Source: Arthrobacter sulfonylureivorans (GTDB lineage: Bacteria; Actinomycetota; Actinomycetes; Actinomycetales; Micrococcaceae). Taken from it: a stretch of DNA of 64,000 nucleotides. Under the pieces are notes generated by a model. That model was not told the origin of the DNA and did not search any database. It was given only the letters and a program-made list of their open reading frames with translations. Both the position numbers and the translations under genes were made by a program. Shown piece after piece: positions 27,143 to 34,944 of the stretch; the first letter of the stretch is position 1; every line of letters starts with the position of its first letter. The stretch is from NCBI GenBank assembly GCA_004000035.1, contig RJAE01000003.1:124001-188000 (forward strand), in the 5' to 3' direction.

Positions 27143-27995
27143 AACCACTCCCGTTTCGACCGGCAGGACCCTGCCCGAGGGCCAGGCGATGCTCTCGGTC
27201 CGCGGTGTCAAGAAGGTCTATCACACCGACGGCGGCGACATCGAGGCGGTGCGCAACCTGACCTTCGACCTGAAAGCGGGGGAGCTGGCCTGCTTGGTGG
27301 GCCCGTCCGGTTCGGGCAAGACCACCTTGCTCAAGTGCATCTCCGGCCTGCTGGCCCCGACCGAGGGCGAGGTGCTGCTGGACGGGGCCCGGGTGACCGG
27401 CCCGCCGAAGAAGATGGCGGTGGTGTTCCAGGAATACGGCCGCTCGCTGTTCCCGTGGATGCGGGTGCGCGAGAACGTGGAGCTGCCGCTGAAGAACGCC
27501 GGCATGGGCAAGGCCGAGCGCGACAAGCTGGTGGACGAGGCGCTGGAGGCCGTGGGCCTGGACCACGTGCCGCAGTCCTACCCGTGGCAGCTCTCCGGCG
27601 GTATGCAGCAGCGTGTGGCGATCGCCCGTGCGGTGGCCTACCAGCCCGAGGTGCTGCTGATGGACGAGCCCTTCGCCGCCGTCGACGCGCAGACCCGCGC
27701 CGACCTGGAGGACCTGATCCGCACGGTCTGGAAGAAACTGGGCGTCACAGTCCTGTTCGTCACCCATGACATCGACGAATCGGTGTATCTGGGCCAGCGA
27801 GTGATCATCCTGTCCTCCTCGCCGACCGTGATCCAGGAAGACCTGGAGATTGACCTGCCGGACGAGCGTGACCAGCTCAACACCCGTGCGCTGCCGCGGT
27901 TCACCGAGCTGCGCCACCACGTGTACGAGCAGATCCAGCGGGCCAAGCAGGGCCACCGCCCCGCCGCCGCCACGCAGGCCGGCAGCGCAAGCTAG
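27132..27995 (+). CDS. ABC transporter ATP-binding protein, SsuB/TauB type
   Basis: 287-residue ATPase. Walker A GPSGSGKTT at 57-65, Q-loop in VVFQEYGRSLFPWM, signature LSGGMQQR near 155, Walker B LLMDEPF near 174 and the switch histidine in VLFVTHDIDES. It energises the two permeases encoded immediately upstream and overlaps the second by 11 nt. The operon ends at two hairpins 23-140 nt downstream; no substrate-binding protein gene is in this operon, the three candidates lie 4.5 kb further on. Confidence 0.95.
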   Translation: MQPETTPVSTGRTLPEGQAMLSVRGVKKVYHTDGGDIEAVRNLTFDLKAGELACLVGPSGSGKTTLLKCISGLLAPTEGEVLLDGARVTGPPKKMAVVFQEYGRSLFPWMRVRENVELPLKNAGMGKAERDKLVDEALEAVGLDHVPQSYPWQLSGGMQQRVAIARAVAYQPEVLLMDEPFAAVDAQTRADLEDLIRTVWKKLGVTVLFVTHDIDESVYLGQRVIILSSSPTVIQEDLEIDLPDERDQLNTRALPRFTELRHHVYEQIQRAKQGHRPAAATQAGSAS

Positions 27996-28017
27996 CCACG
28001 GTTCGATACGCGCCGGG

Positions 28018-28048
28018 GCCGGCCACTTCCTTCGCGGAGGTGGCCGGC
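28018..28048 (+). terminator. Terminator of the ABC importer operon
   Basis: GCCGGCCACTTCC (28018-28030) pairs with GGAGGTGGCCGGC (28036-28048), one G:U pair, loop TTCGC, followed by CTCCTTATCTTT. Confidence 0.8.
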
Positions 28049-28106
28049 TCCTTATCTTTGACCGGCGCCCCGGCCCCGGTGACACCTCTGAGATCGAGTA
28101 CGCAGG

Positions 28107-28138
28107 TAACGCCCTTTTCAGCGCTGAAAAGGGCGTTA
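28107..28138. terminator. 32-bp perfect palindrome, probable bidirectional terminator
   Basis: Arms of 16 bp meet without a loop at GC|GC; with one mismatch the stem extends to 28102-28143. Lies between the convergent ATPase and MarR genes and carries TTTT/AAAA within the arms. Confidence 0.7.
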
Positions 28139-28152
28139 TCTGCACAGTCGTT

Positions 28153-28182
28153 GGGGGTGGGGGTGGGGGTGAGAGTTCGGGG
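28153..28182 (+). other. G-quadruplex-capable tract
   Basis: GGGGGTGGGGGTGGGGG at 28153-28169 gives three G5 runs with one-base loops; a fourth run GGGG follows at 28179-28182 and more G-runs up to 28212. It lies just beyond the 3' end of the MarR gene, on the strand opposite to that gene's message. Confidence 0.55.
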
Positions 28183-28239
28183 AGGTGCGTTTGGAGGCGG
28201 GGAGGGGGTGGAGCCCAGGCAGGGGTAGCTGGAGCGGGA

Positions 28240-28728
28240 TCAGAAGGCGATGCGGCGGAGCAGGTCGCGCAGCGTCTCGCGCTCCTGGTCGTTCAGCTGG
28301 GCCAGGGATTGGTCGGAGGCCTGGCGGATGATTGCTTCGGCCCGCTTGAAGAGCCGGCGGCCGGCGGCCGTGGGGGCGATGACCTTGGACCGGCGGTCGC
28401 GCGGATCGGCTTCCCGCGTCACGGCTCCGCGCTTCTCCAACTGGTCCACCAGCGCCACAATCTGGCTGGGGTCCAGGCTCAGGAAATCTGCCAGTTCGCG
28501 CTGCGACGGGTTCTGTCCGCTGCAGGCCAGCGAGAGGACCGAGTAGGACCGCACCTTCAAGTCAAGTTCGGCCAGCATGTTGTTGGCGCGACCGGAGCCA
28601 AGCGACCGCGCCCGTGCGGTGAGGAATTCGATCTCGCTGGCCAGGTCCGTGGTGTACAGCCGCTCGAGCCCGTTTCCTGCCGTGGGCTGGCTGGAGGCGG
28701 TCGCCTCGGCCGTGGTTGGTGCGGGCAT
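28240..28728 (-). CDS. MarR family repressor, CouR/HcaR-like by context
   Basis: 162-residue MarR regulator. The winged helix-turn-helix runs QNPSQRELADFLSLDPSQIVALVDQLEKRGAVTREADPRDRRSKVIAPTAAGRRLF (about 70-130); flanking helices dimerise. GAGGGAA precedes the ATG. It is divergent from the SDR-amidohydrolase-dehydrogenase-hydratase operon across a 25-bp palindrome that overlaps -35-like boxes on both strands; the same core recurs at three other promoters of the cluster, so this protein is the likely master repressor. In Rhodococcus CouR and bacterial HcaR, MarR proteins of hydroxycinnamate clusters respond to the acyl-CoA thioester; the same is inferred here. Confidence 0.92.
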   Translation of the reverse strand: MPAPTTAEATASSQPTAGNGLERLYTTDLASEIEFLTARARSLGSGRANNMLAELDLKVRSYSVLSLACSGQNPSQRELADFLSLDPSQIVALVDQLEKRGAVTREADPRDRRSKVIAPTAAGRRLFKRAEAIIRQASDQSLAQLNDQERETLRDLLRRIAF

Positions 28729-28757
28729 GTTCCCTCGCTACGTCTTGATACCGGAAA

Positions 28758-28782
28758 ATATGATTGACTTTTTCAATCATAT
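28758..28782. promoter_or_regulatory. Master MarR operator (25-bp perfect inverted repeat)
   Basis: ATATGATTGA-CTTTT-TCAATCATAT: two 10-bp arms without mismatch around 5 bp, midway between the MarR gene (30 bp) and the SDR operon (68 bp). It contains TTGACT on the plus and TTGAAA on the minus strand, usable as -35 boxes in both directions, so binding would block both promoters. Confidence 0.85.
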
Positions 28783-28850
28783 GGGTTTTCATAGGTTTTA
28801 GACCAGCATAAACCCATGCACCCCTCTGGGGCAGGAACAAGGAGCATCAA

Positions 28851-29783
28851 ATGTCACTGGCCGGAAAAGTAGCCATCGTTACCGGAAGCGGCCGCGGCCT
28901 TGGCCTGGCCTACGCCCAGGAGCTTGCCCGCCAGGGCGCCGCCGTCGTGGTCAATGATGTTGACGCACAGGTGGCCGAGGAGGCCGTCGCCAGCATCACG
29001 GCCGCCGGTGGCAAGGCCACCGCCGTCGTCGCTCCGGTGGGCTCCACCGAAACCGCCAAGCAGCTGGTGAGCACCGCCGTCGAGGCCTTTGGCGGCCTGG
29101 ACATTCTGGTGACCAACGCCGGCGTGCTGCGGGACAAGTCGCTGCTGAAGATGACGGATGAGGACTTCGACCTGGTGATCAACGTGCACCTGCGCGGCAC
29201 CTTCACCTGCGTCCGCGAGGCCTACGCGTACTTCAAGGAAAACGGCGTGGCCGGCCGGATCATCACCATCGGCTCGCCCACCGGCCAGCGCGGCAACTTC
29301 GGCCAGACCAACTACGCCGCCGCGAAGGCCGGCATTGTGGGTATGGTCCGCACCTGGGCGCTGGAGATGAAGAAGGCCGGCGTCACCGCCAACGCCATCA
29401 TCCCGGTGGCTGCAACGGCCATGACCAAGACCGTGCCGTTCTTTCAGAAGGCTGTCGAGGCGGACGAGCGCGGCGAGGCCATGCCGGAATTCTTCCGCAA
29501 GGACCTGGGCTTTGGCACGGCCGACGACGTTGCCGGCCTGGTTGCCTACCTCGCCTCCGACGCGGCCGCCAAGGTGACCGGCCAGGCGATCGGCGTGGGT
29601 GGCGACCGGCTGCAGCTGTGGTCCCACCCGGAGGCCGTGGCCACCGAGTTCCTGGACGGCGGCTGGACCTACGAAGCCCTGAGCGAGCGCTTCGAGGACC
29701 TGTTCGGCGGCCGGCTGCAGAGCGTGGGCGAGGAATTCCCCGAGCTGCCGGCCGAACTGCAGCCCGAGCCGGCGGCGAAGTAG
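28851..29783 (+). CDS. SDR family 3-hydroxyacyl-CoA dehydrogenase (MFE-2 type)
   Basis: 310-residue short-chain dehydrogenase. Cofactor motif TGSGRGLG at 11-18, Asp in VVVNDVD for NAD, the structural NAG in VTNAGVL, and the catalytic Ser/Tyr/Lys in ITIGSPTGQ and TNYAAAKAG (about 141, 154, 158). The long C-terminal extension (about 245-310) resembles the dehydrogenase half of peroxisomal multifunctional enzyme 2. Predicted to oxidise a 3-hydroxy-3-arylpropanoyl-CoA to the 3-oxo thioester, the CouN-like step of hydroxycinnamate shortening. First gene of a four-gene operon after the MarR operator. Confidence 0.88.
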   Translation: MSLAGKVAIVTGSGRGLGLAYAQELARQGAAVVVNDVDAQVAEEAVASITAAGGKATAVVAPVGSTETAKQLVSTAVEAFGGLDILVTNAGVLRDKSLLKMTDEDFDLVINVHLRGTFTCVREAYAYFKENGVAGRIITIGSPTGQRGNFGQTNYAAAKAGIVGMVRTWALEMKKAGVTANAIIPVAATAMTKTVPFFQKAVEADERGEAMPEFFRKDLGFGTADDVAGLVAYLASDAAAKVTGQAIGVGGDRLQLWSHPEAVATEFLDGGWTYEALSERFEDLFGGRLQSVGEEFPELPAELQPEPAAK

Positions 29784-29785
29784 CC

Positions 29786-30685
29786 ATGGCACCCACGCGC
29801 TACGAACTGGGCCTGGACGTCGCCTCGCTGACCGCGATCGACATGCATGTGCATATCGAGATCGACGGCCACGGGCACGTCTCGCTGCCGCAGGACCTGA
29901 TGGACGCCTCGAGCAAGTACTTCAAGGCCGAGGAGCGGACCCCGTCGCTCGATGCGATCGCGGCGACTTACCGGGAGCTCAAGATGGCGGCCGTGGTGTT
30001 CACGGTGGACGCCCGGACCCGATTGAAGCACCAGCCGAACAGCATCGAGGACATTGCCGAGGGCGCGGCCCGGAACAACGACGTGCTGATCCCGTTCGGC
30101 TCGGTTGATCCGCTCACCGGTGCCGAAGCGATCGACCGGGCCAAACAGCTGGTCGAGGACTACGGGGTCCGCGGGTTCAAGTTCCATCCGAGCCTGCAGG
30201 GGTTCAACCCGTCCGATGAACGGTATTACCCGCTGTGGGAGGCGCTGCAGTCGCTCGGCCTGCCGGCGGTGTTCCACACCGGGCAGAATGGCATGGGGGC
30301 CGGCACACCTGGGGGATCCGGGATCAAGCTGGGTTACTCCAACCCGCTGCTGCTGGACGAGATCGCCGCGGACTTCCCCCAGTTCCAGATCATCATGGCG
30401 CACCCGTCGGTGCCGTGGCAGGACGAGGCCAACTCGATCGCCACGCACAAGTCGAACGTGTTCATCGACCTGTCCGGCTGGTCGCCCAAGTACTTCCCGG
30501 AATCACTGGTGAAGCTGTCCAACTCCGTGCTGCAGGACAAGGTGCTCTTCGGCACCGACTACCCGCTGATCACCCCGCAGAAGTGGCTGGGTGCCTTCGC
30601 GGACCTGCCGCTGAAGGACGAGGTGCGTCCGAAGATCCTCAAGGACAACGCCGTGCGTCTGCTCGGGCTGGACGGGGCGCAGTGA
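29786..30685 (+). CDS. Amidohydrolase (metal-dependent hydrolase), CouO-like candidate
   Basis: 299-residue amidohydrolase-2 family TIM barrel. Metal ligands are visible: DMHVHIE (His21, His23), FKFHPSLQGF near 130, IMAHPSVPW near 205 and FGTDYPL near 258. It starts 2 nt after the SDR stop. In the Rhodococcus cou and Agrobacterium hydroxycinnamate clusters a protein of this superfamily performs the retro-Claisen release of acetyl-CoA from the aryl 3-oxopropanoyl-CoA in place of a thiolase; no thiolase is present in this cluster, which supports the same role. Family members also include decarboxylases (ACMSD type), so this remains inference. Confidence 0.82.
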   Translation: MAPTRYELGLDVASLTAIDMHVHIEIDGHGHVSLPQDLMDASSKYFKAEERTPSLDAIAATYRELKMAAVVFTVDARTRLKHQPNSIEDIAEGAARNNDVLIPFGSVDPLTGAEAIDRAKQLVEDYGVRGFKFHPSLQGFNPSDERYYPLWEALQSLGLPAVFHTGQNGMGAGTPGGSGIKLGYSNPLLLDEIAADFPQFQIIMAHPSVPWQDEANSIATHKSNVFIDLSGWSPKYFPESLVKLSNSVLQDKVLFGTDYPLITPQKWLGAFADLPLKDEVRPKILKDNAVRLLGLDGAQ

Positions 30686-31896
30686 TGAGCGCCGTCGCCG
30701 AAGAAAGGGCCGGGACCATGGCCGAACAGTTCTACCCGTCCGACCAGTACGGCTACGCCACGCTGCTGACCGACGCCGAGCGCAGCGTCCTCAGCCGGCT
30801 GCGCGCGGTGCTTGAGGAGCAGGTCCACCCGCTGCTGGCCGACTACTGGGAACAGGGCGAGTTTCCGTACCAGATTGCCCAGCCGCTCTACGACCTGGAC
30901 CTGATGGCTCCGGCGGAGCTGACCGAAGGCGGCGCCAAGCCGTCCGGGCTGTATGCGGGCTTCCGCAACTTCGAACTCGCCCGGACGGACGCGTCTGTTG
31001 CCACGTTCTACAACGCACAGTCAGGGCTGTTCCGCACGGCAGTCAACCTGGGCGGCAGCGCCGAGCAGGCGGCCCAGCTGGACCCGAAGATCCGCAGCTT
31101 TGAATTCAAGGGCGTTTTCGCGCTGACCGAACCGGAACATGGGTCTGACATCGCCGGCGGCCTGGAGACAAGTGCCCGGCGCGACGGTGATGAGTGGGTT
31201 ATCGACGGCGCCAAGCGCTGGATCGGCGGTGCGGTTACCGCAGACGTGCTGGCCATCTTCGCCCGCGACCAGGCCGACGGGCAGGTCAAGTGCTTCCTGG
31301 TGCCGACCGATGCCGCCGGCGTCGAGCTTTCCAAAATCCTGCGGAAGACGTCGCTGCGGATGATGCAGAACGCGGACATCACGCTGGCCGGCGTGCGCGT
31401 CCCGGACGCGGCCCGGCTGCAGAATGTGAACTCGTTCGCCGACGTGGCCTCGCTGCTGCGGAACATGCGCTCGGACGTGGCCTGGATCGCCACCGGCGTC
31501 CAGGCGGGCGCCTACGAGGCCGCGCTGCGTTACGTCAAGGAGCGGAAGCAGTTCGGCAAGCCGCTGGCCGGCTTCCAGCTGATCCAGGAGAAGCTCGCCA
31601 CCATGCTCGGGAATGTCACCGCGTCGCTCGGCATGGCGGTGCGGCTGACCCAGCAGCAGGAGGAAGGCATCTACAAGGACGAGAATTCCGCCTTGGCCAA
31701 GATGTTCTGCAGCGCCCGGATGCGCGAAACCGTCGCCCTGGCGCGCGAAGTCGTCGGAGGCAACGGCATCACGCTGGACACCGACGTCGCGCGCTTCCAC
31801 GCCGATGCAGAGGCCGTCTATTCCTACGAGGGCACGCACGAGATTAACGCCCTGATCGTCGGCCGGGCCATCACCGGCACCGGCGCATTCCGCTAG
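30685..31896 (+). CDS. Acyl-CoA dehydrogenase (glutaryl-CoA dehydrogenase-like)
   Basis: 403-residue FAD enzyme introducing an alpha-beta double bond into an acyl-CoA. FAFALTEPEHGSD-type segment (GVFALTEPEHGSDIAGG), DEWVIDGAKRWIGG, the ASLLRNMRSDVAWIATGVQAGAYEAALRYVKERKQFGKPLAGFQLIQEKLA block and the catalytic-base glutamate in YSYEGTHEINALIVGRAITG near residue 381. The ATG overlaps the amidohydrolase stop; an alternative ATG 11 codons later also has a fair site. In a hydroxycinnamate pathway the enzyme is not needed for unsaturated substrates, so its presence suggests that saturated phenylpropanoates also enter. Confidence 0.9.
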   Translation: MSAVAEERAGTMAEQFYPSDQYGYATLLTDAERSVLSRLRAVLEEQVHPLLADYWEQGEFPYQIAQPLYDLDLMAPAELTEGGAKPSGLYAGFRNFELARTDASVATFYNAQSGLFRTAVNLGGSAEQAAQLDPKIRSFEFKGVFALTEPEHGSDIAGGLETSARRDGDEWVIDGAKRWIGGAVTADVLAIFARDQADGQVKCFLVPTDAAGVELSKILRKTSLRMMQNADITLAGVRVPDAARLQNVNSFADVASLLRNMRSDVAWIATGVQAGAYEAALRYVKERKQFGKPLAGFQLIQEKLATMLGNVTASLGMAVRLTQQQEEGIYKDENSALAKMFCSARMRETVALAREVVGGNGITLDTDVARFHADAEAVYSYEGTHEINALIVGRAITGTGAFR

Positions 31897-31930
31897 ACCA
31901 CATCAGCAACACCTTCCCTAAGGAGCAATC

Positions 31931-32386
31931 ATGAGCAACACCGTCGTCAACTTCGAAGATCTGCCCGGCCTGGTCGGCAAGGACCTCGGTTACACCGACT
32001 ACCGCGAGATCACCCAGGACCAGATCAACACCTTCGCGGACGCTACCGATGACCACCAGTGGATTCATACTGACGTGGAGAAGGCCAAAGAAGGCCCCTT
32101 CGGTGCGCCGATCGCCCACGGCTTCCTGACCCTGTCCCTGGTCATCCCGCTGTGGAGCGAACTGTTCGACGTCGAAGGCGTCAAGACCAAGGTCAATTAC
32201 GGGCTGGACCGTGTGCGCTTCACGAATCCGGTCAAGGCCGGTTCCAAGGTCCGCATGCACTCCACGATCTCCGAGGTCACCGAAGTCAAGGGCGGCGTGC
32301 AGATCAAGACCAACAACACCATCGAGATCGAGGGCGAGGAACGTCCCGCGGTCATCGCCGAGTTCCTTGCGCGCTTCTACGTCTGA
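31931..32386 (+). CDS. MaoC-like enoyl-CoA hydratase
   Basis: 151-residue hot-dog hydratase. The catalytic Asp/His dyad is in FADATDDHQWIHTD (Asp41, His46), followed by FGAPIAHGFLTLSL. AAGGAG lies 6 nt before the ATG. Adds water to an enoyl-CoA, here inferred to be an aryl-acryloyl (cinnamoyl-type) CoA, to give the 3-hydroxy thioester for the SDR. Last gene of the operon; a MarR-type repeat lies 58 bp after its stop, in front of the first substrate-binding protein. Confidence 0.92.
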   Translation: MSNTVVNFEDLPGLVGKDLGYTDYREITQDQINTFADATDDHQWIHTDVEKAKEGPFGAPIAHGFLTLSLVIPLWSELFDVEGVKTKVNYGLDRVRFTNPVKAGSKVRMHSTISEVTEVKGGVQIKTNNTIEIEGEERPAVIAEFLARFYV

Positions 32387-32443
32387 TAGTTAGGCCGCGT
32401 CCGGCCGCGCAGCAGGGCGAGTATTACAAACAGGCCACAACTA

Positions 32444-32456
32444 TTGATTTATTCAA
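32444..32456. promoter_or_regulatory. MarR-type operator upstream of the first substrate-binding protein
   Basis: TTGATTTATTCAA, exact TTGA-N5-TCAA, in a strikingly AT-rich stretch (32435-32480) 92 bp before the lipoprotein start. Same geometry as the other sites of the cluster. Confidence 0.7.
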
Positions 32457-32547
32457 CTATTGTATCTACGTTGTACTTAGCTGTGGTGCTGGTCACAGTC
32501 AGCTCCCGATGGTCGGGGGACGGCACCACGGAACACAAGGAGCATTC

Positions 32548-33543
32548 ATGAAGAAGCATTTGGCTAAACTTCTGGCTGGCGGCGCCATCGCGGCATTGGC
32601 GCTGACCGGTTGCGGATCCGGCTCTCCGTCCGGGTCCAACGAAGCCCCGGCCGCCGAGTCCGGCGCCGCCGACAGCGGTCTGACCAAGATCACCGTAGGT
32701 GTCCTGCCGATTGCCCCGTCCGCCGCCATGCAATACGGCATCGATGAAGGCATCTTTGAAAAGCACGGGCTCGACGTCGAGCTCCAGACGGGGCAGGGCG
32801 GCGCGGCAATGCTGCCGGCCGTTTCCACCGGCACGATGAACTTCGCCGTGGGTAACCCGCTGTCGGTGATGACCGCAGTGGACAAGGGCCTGGACATGAA
32901 CATCGTCACCGGCTACAGCAACTCCAAGGCCGAGGGCGACGACATCAACGCGGTCATCGTCAAGGCTGATTCCGGCATCGAGGACTTCTCGGATCTGGAA
33001 GGCAAGACCACCTCCGTCAACACGCTCAAGACCCAGGGCGACCTGACCATCATGGAATCGGCTGCAATCGACGGGGGAGACCCGTCCAAGCTGAAGTTCA
33101 GTGAAATGCCTTTCCCTGACATGGAAGCCCAGCTGGAGCGCGGCAACGTCGACGCCATCTGGGTGCCGGAACCGTTCCAGTCGAAGGCCCTGGCTAACAA
33201 GGACTACAAGCTGCTGGGCTACCCGAACCAGAAGGCACTGCCGGGCCTGCCGACCATGGTCACCTTCACCAGCGGCAGCTATGCGGACCAGAATGCGGAG
33301 ATCGTGGCCGACTTCAAGGCGGCCGTTTCGGAAACCCTGACTGCCGCGGAAGCGGATCCGGCCGGCGTCCGCGCTGTCCTGCCGGAATTCATGGGCATGC
33401 CCGAAGAAGTTGCGAAAAACCTGAAGATGGAAACGTTCGACGGCGAAGTCCCCGTCGACGTACTCAGCGACATGGGCGAGCTGATGGTCAAGTACAAGTA
33501 CGTGGACAACCAGCCGGATGTGCCGGCCATGGTTGTGCAGTAG
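32548..33543 (+). CDS. ABC transporter substrate-binding lipoprotein (NMT1/SsuA type), copy 1
   Basis: 331-residue exported lipoprotein. Signal peptide MKKHLAKLLAGGAIAALALTGC with lipobox LTGC (lipidated Cys22), a Ser/Gly/Pro linker, then a periplasmic-binding-protein type II domain: TKITVGVLPIAPSAAMQYGIDEGIFEKHGLDVELQTGQGG and later MPFPDMEAQLERGNVDAIWVPEPFQSKAL. AAGGAG before the ATG. Anchored outside the membrane and delivers substrate to the permeases of 25527-27142. It alone of the three copies has a TTGA-N5-TCAA site in its promoter region. Confidence 0.93.
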   Translation: MKKHLAKLLAGGAIAALALTGCGSGSPSGSNEAPAAESGAADSGLTKITVGVLPIAPSAAMQYGIDEGIFEKHGLDVELQTGQGGAAMLPAVSTGTMNFAVGNPLSVMTAVDKGLDMNIVTGYSNSKAEGDDINAVIVKADSGIEDFSDLEGKTTSVNTLKTQGDLTIMESAAIDGGDPSKLKFSEMPFPDMEAQLERGNVDAIWVPEPFQSKALANKDYKLLGYPNQKALPGLPTMVTFTSGSYADQNAEIVADFKAAVSETLTAAEADPAGVRAVLPEFMGMPEEVAKNLKMETFDGEVPVDVLSDMGELMVKYKYVDNQPDVPAMVVQ

Positions 33544-33559
33544 TTCGATTCAGCATTGA

Positions 33560-33597
33560 GCAGGGGCGGTTCCCGGTATTCCAGGGGCCGCCCCTGC
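33560..33597 (+). terminator. Terminator after substrate-binding protein 1
   Basis: GCAGGGGCGG (33560-33569) pairs with CCGCCCCTGC (33588-33597), loop of 18 nt, starting 17 nt after the stop codon. Confidence 0.7.
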
Positions 33598-33657
33598 GGC
33601 GTGCGATGCCATGGGGGGCACGGAGGGGCCGGGCGGCCCTCGAAGAATTAGCTGCAT

Positions 33658-33684
33658 TTGACGGGGCTGGTCAGCCCATACGGT
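33658..33684 (+). promoter_or_regulatory. Candidate promoter and small palindrome before substrate-binding protein 2
   Basis: TTGACG (33658-33663) and TACGGT (33679-33684), 15 nt apart, form a marginal promoter. Between them GGGCTG-GT-CAGCCC (33664-33677) is a perfect inverted repeat, a possible operator of a regulator other than the cluster MarR. Confidence 0.4.
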
Positions 33685-33748
33685 GGCCTGACAGAAGGCC
33701 GCTGCCTAGACTCCCAAGAAGCCGTGAAACCACACGAGGGAGTGCATT

Positions 33749-34744
33749 ATGAAGCGACTTGTCACCATGGTCTGTGCCGCCGCCGTCGCGGCACTGCTGG
33801 CGGCCTGCGGCGGAGGATCGCCGTCCGGGCAGTCGGTGGCAACTGACGACGCCGGTTCGCCGGCACAGGGGCTGACCGCAGTGACAGTGGGTGCGATTCC
33901 GATCGCCGACGTGGCTCCCATCCACCTGGGCAAGGCCAAAGGGTTCTTCGAAGAGGAAGGACTCGACCTGACCATCGAGAACACCACCGGCGGTGCCGTC
34001 TCTGTCCCCGGTGTGGTGAGCGGCAGTTTCGACTTCGCCTTCGGCAACACCGTCTCGCTGATGGTGGCCCGCGACCAGGGGCTGGATCTGAAGTACGTGG
34101 TTAACGGAACCCGTGCCTCCAACGAGGATGCCGTCGACTTCGCTGGAGTAGTGGTGGCAGAGGATTCGGACATCCAAACGGCCACCGATCTGGAAGGCAA
34201 GACTGTCTCCTCCAACAATCTGGCCAATATCGGCGACACCACCGTCCGGACCGCCGTGGACAAGGCCGGCGGCGACGGCTCCAGCCTGAAGTTTGTGGAA
34301 GTGGCCTTCCCTGACGCGCTGGCCGCCGTGGAGAACGGCCAGGTGGACGCCGCACTCATCCTGGAGCCGTTCCTGACCTCAGCGATCAAGAGCGGGGCGC
34401 GGGTAGTGTCCTGGCCGTACCGGGAAACCCACCCCAACCTGGATATTGGCGGCTACTTCACCTCCGCGGACAAGATCAAGCAGGATCCGGAATTGGTGGA
34501 GAAGTTCACCGCGGCGATGACCAAGTCGATGAACTATGCACAAGAGAACCCGGACGAGGTCCGGAAGATCATCGGCACTTACACCAAGACCGATCCGGCG
34601 CTGCTGGAGGAAATTGTGCTGCCGCGCTTCGACCCGGAGTTCGACCGGGACGCCGCCCAGACGCTTGCGGAAGCGACGCTGAAGTACGGCACCGTCGACA
34701 ATGAAGTAGACCTCGACGCCCTGCTGCCGGCAGGAACCCAGTGA
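33749..34744 (+). CDS. ABC transporter substrate-binding lipoprotein (NMT1/SsuA type), copy 2
   Basis: 331-residue paralogue of the flanking lipoproteins. Signal peptide with lipobox LAAC (Cys20), then LTAVTVGAIPIADVAPIHLGKAKGFFEEEGLDLTIENTTGG and VAFPDALAAVENGQVDAALILEPFLTSAI. GAGGGAG precedes the ATG. It shares more with copy 3 (IADVAPIHLGKAKGFFEEEGLDL against IVDVAPIYLGKEEGFFEEEGLDL) than with copy 1, so a duplication and divergence series is likely. It has its own upstream terminator and candidate promoter. Confidence 0.93.
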   Translation: MKRLVTMVCAAAVAALLAACGGGSPSGQSVATDDAGSPAQGLTAVTVGAIPIADVAPIHLGKAKGFFEEEGLDLTIENTTGGAVSVPGVVSGSFDFAFGNTVSLMVARDQGLDLKYVVNGTRASNEDAVDFAGVVVAEDSDIQTATDLEGKTVSSNNLANIGDTTVRTAVDKAGGDGSSLKFVEVAFPDALAAVENGQVDAALILEPFLTSAIKSGARVVSWPYRETHPNLDIGGYFTSADKIKQDPELVEKFTAAMTKSMNYAQENPDEVRKIIGTYTKTDPALLEEIVLPRFDPEFDRDAAQTLAEATLKYGTVDNEVDLDALLPAGTQ

Positions 34745-34862
34745 TGCCATAGCAGCAGTTGTCGGTTCCGCCGGCTGCTAGGCGCACGAGTCGGCCGCAC
34801 CGGCCATGCCACGTCGAGCCGCCGGCGGTAGGCGCGCCGTTGATAACAATCCGGATGCGCCG

Positions 34863-34892
34863 TTGACGTCTACCACTATGGACGTAGATACT
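34863..34892 (+). promoter_or_regulatory. Candidate promoter of substrate-binding protein 3
   Basis: TTGACG (34863-34868) and GATACT (34887-34892), 18 nt apart; TAGATA at 34885 is an alternative -10. No TTGA-N5-TCAA repeat is present, unlike copy 1. Confidence 0.5.
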
Positions 34893-34944
34893 GTGAGTGA
34901 GCTGGGGCACATTCGTGCATACTGGAGTGATGGAGAGGGAATCC

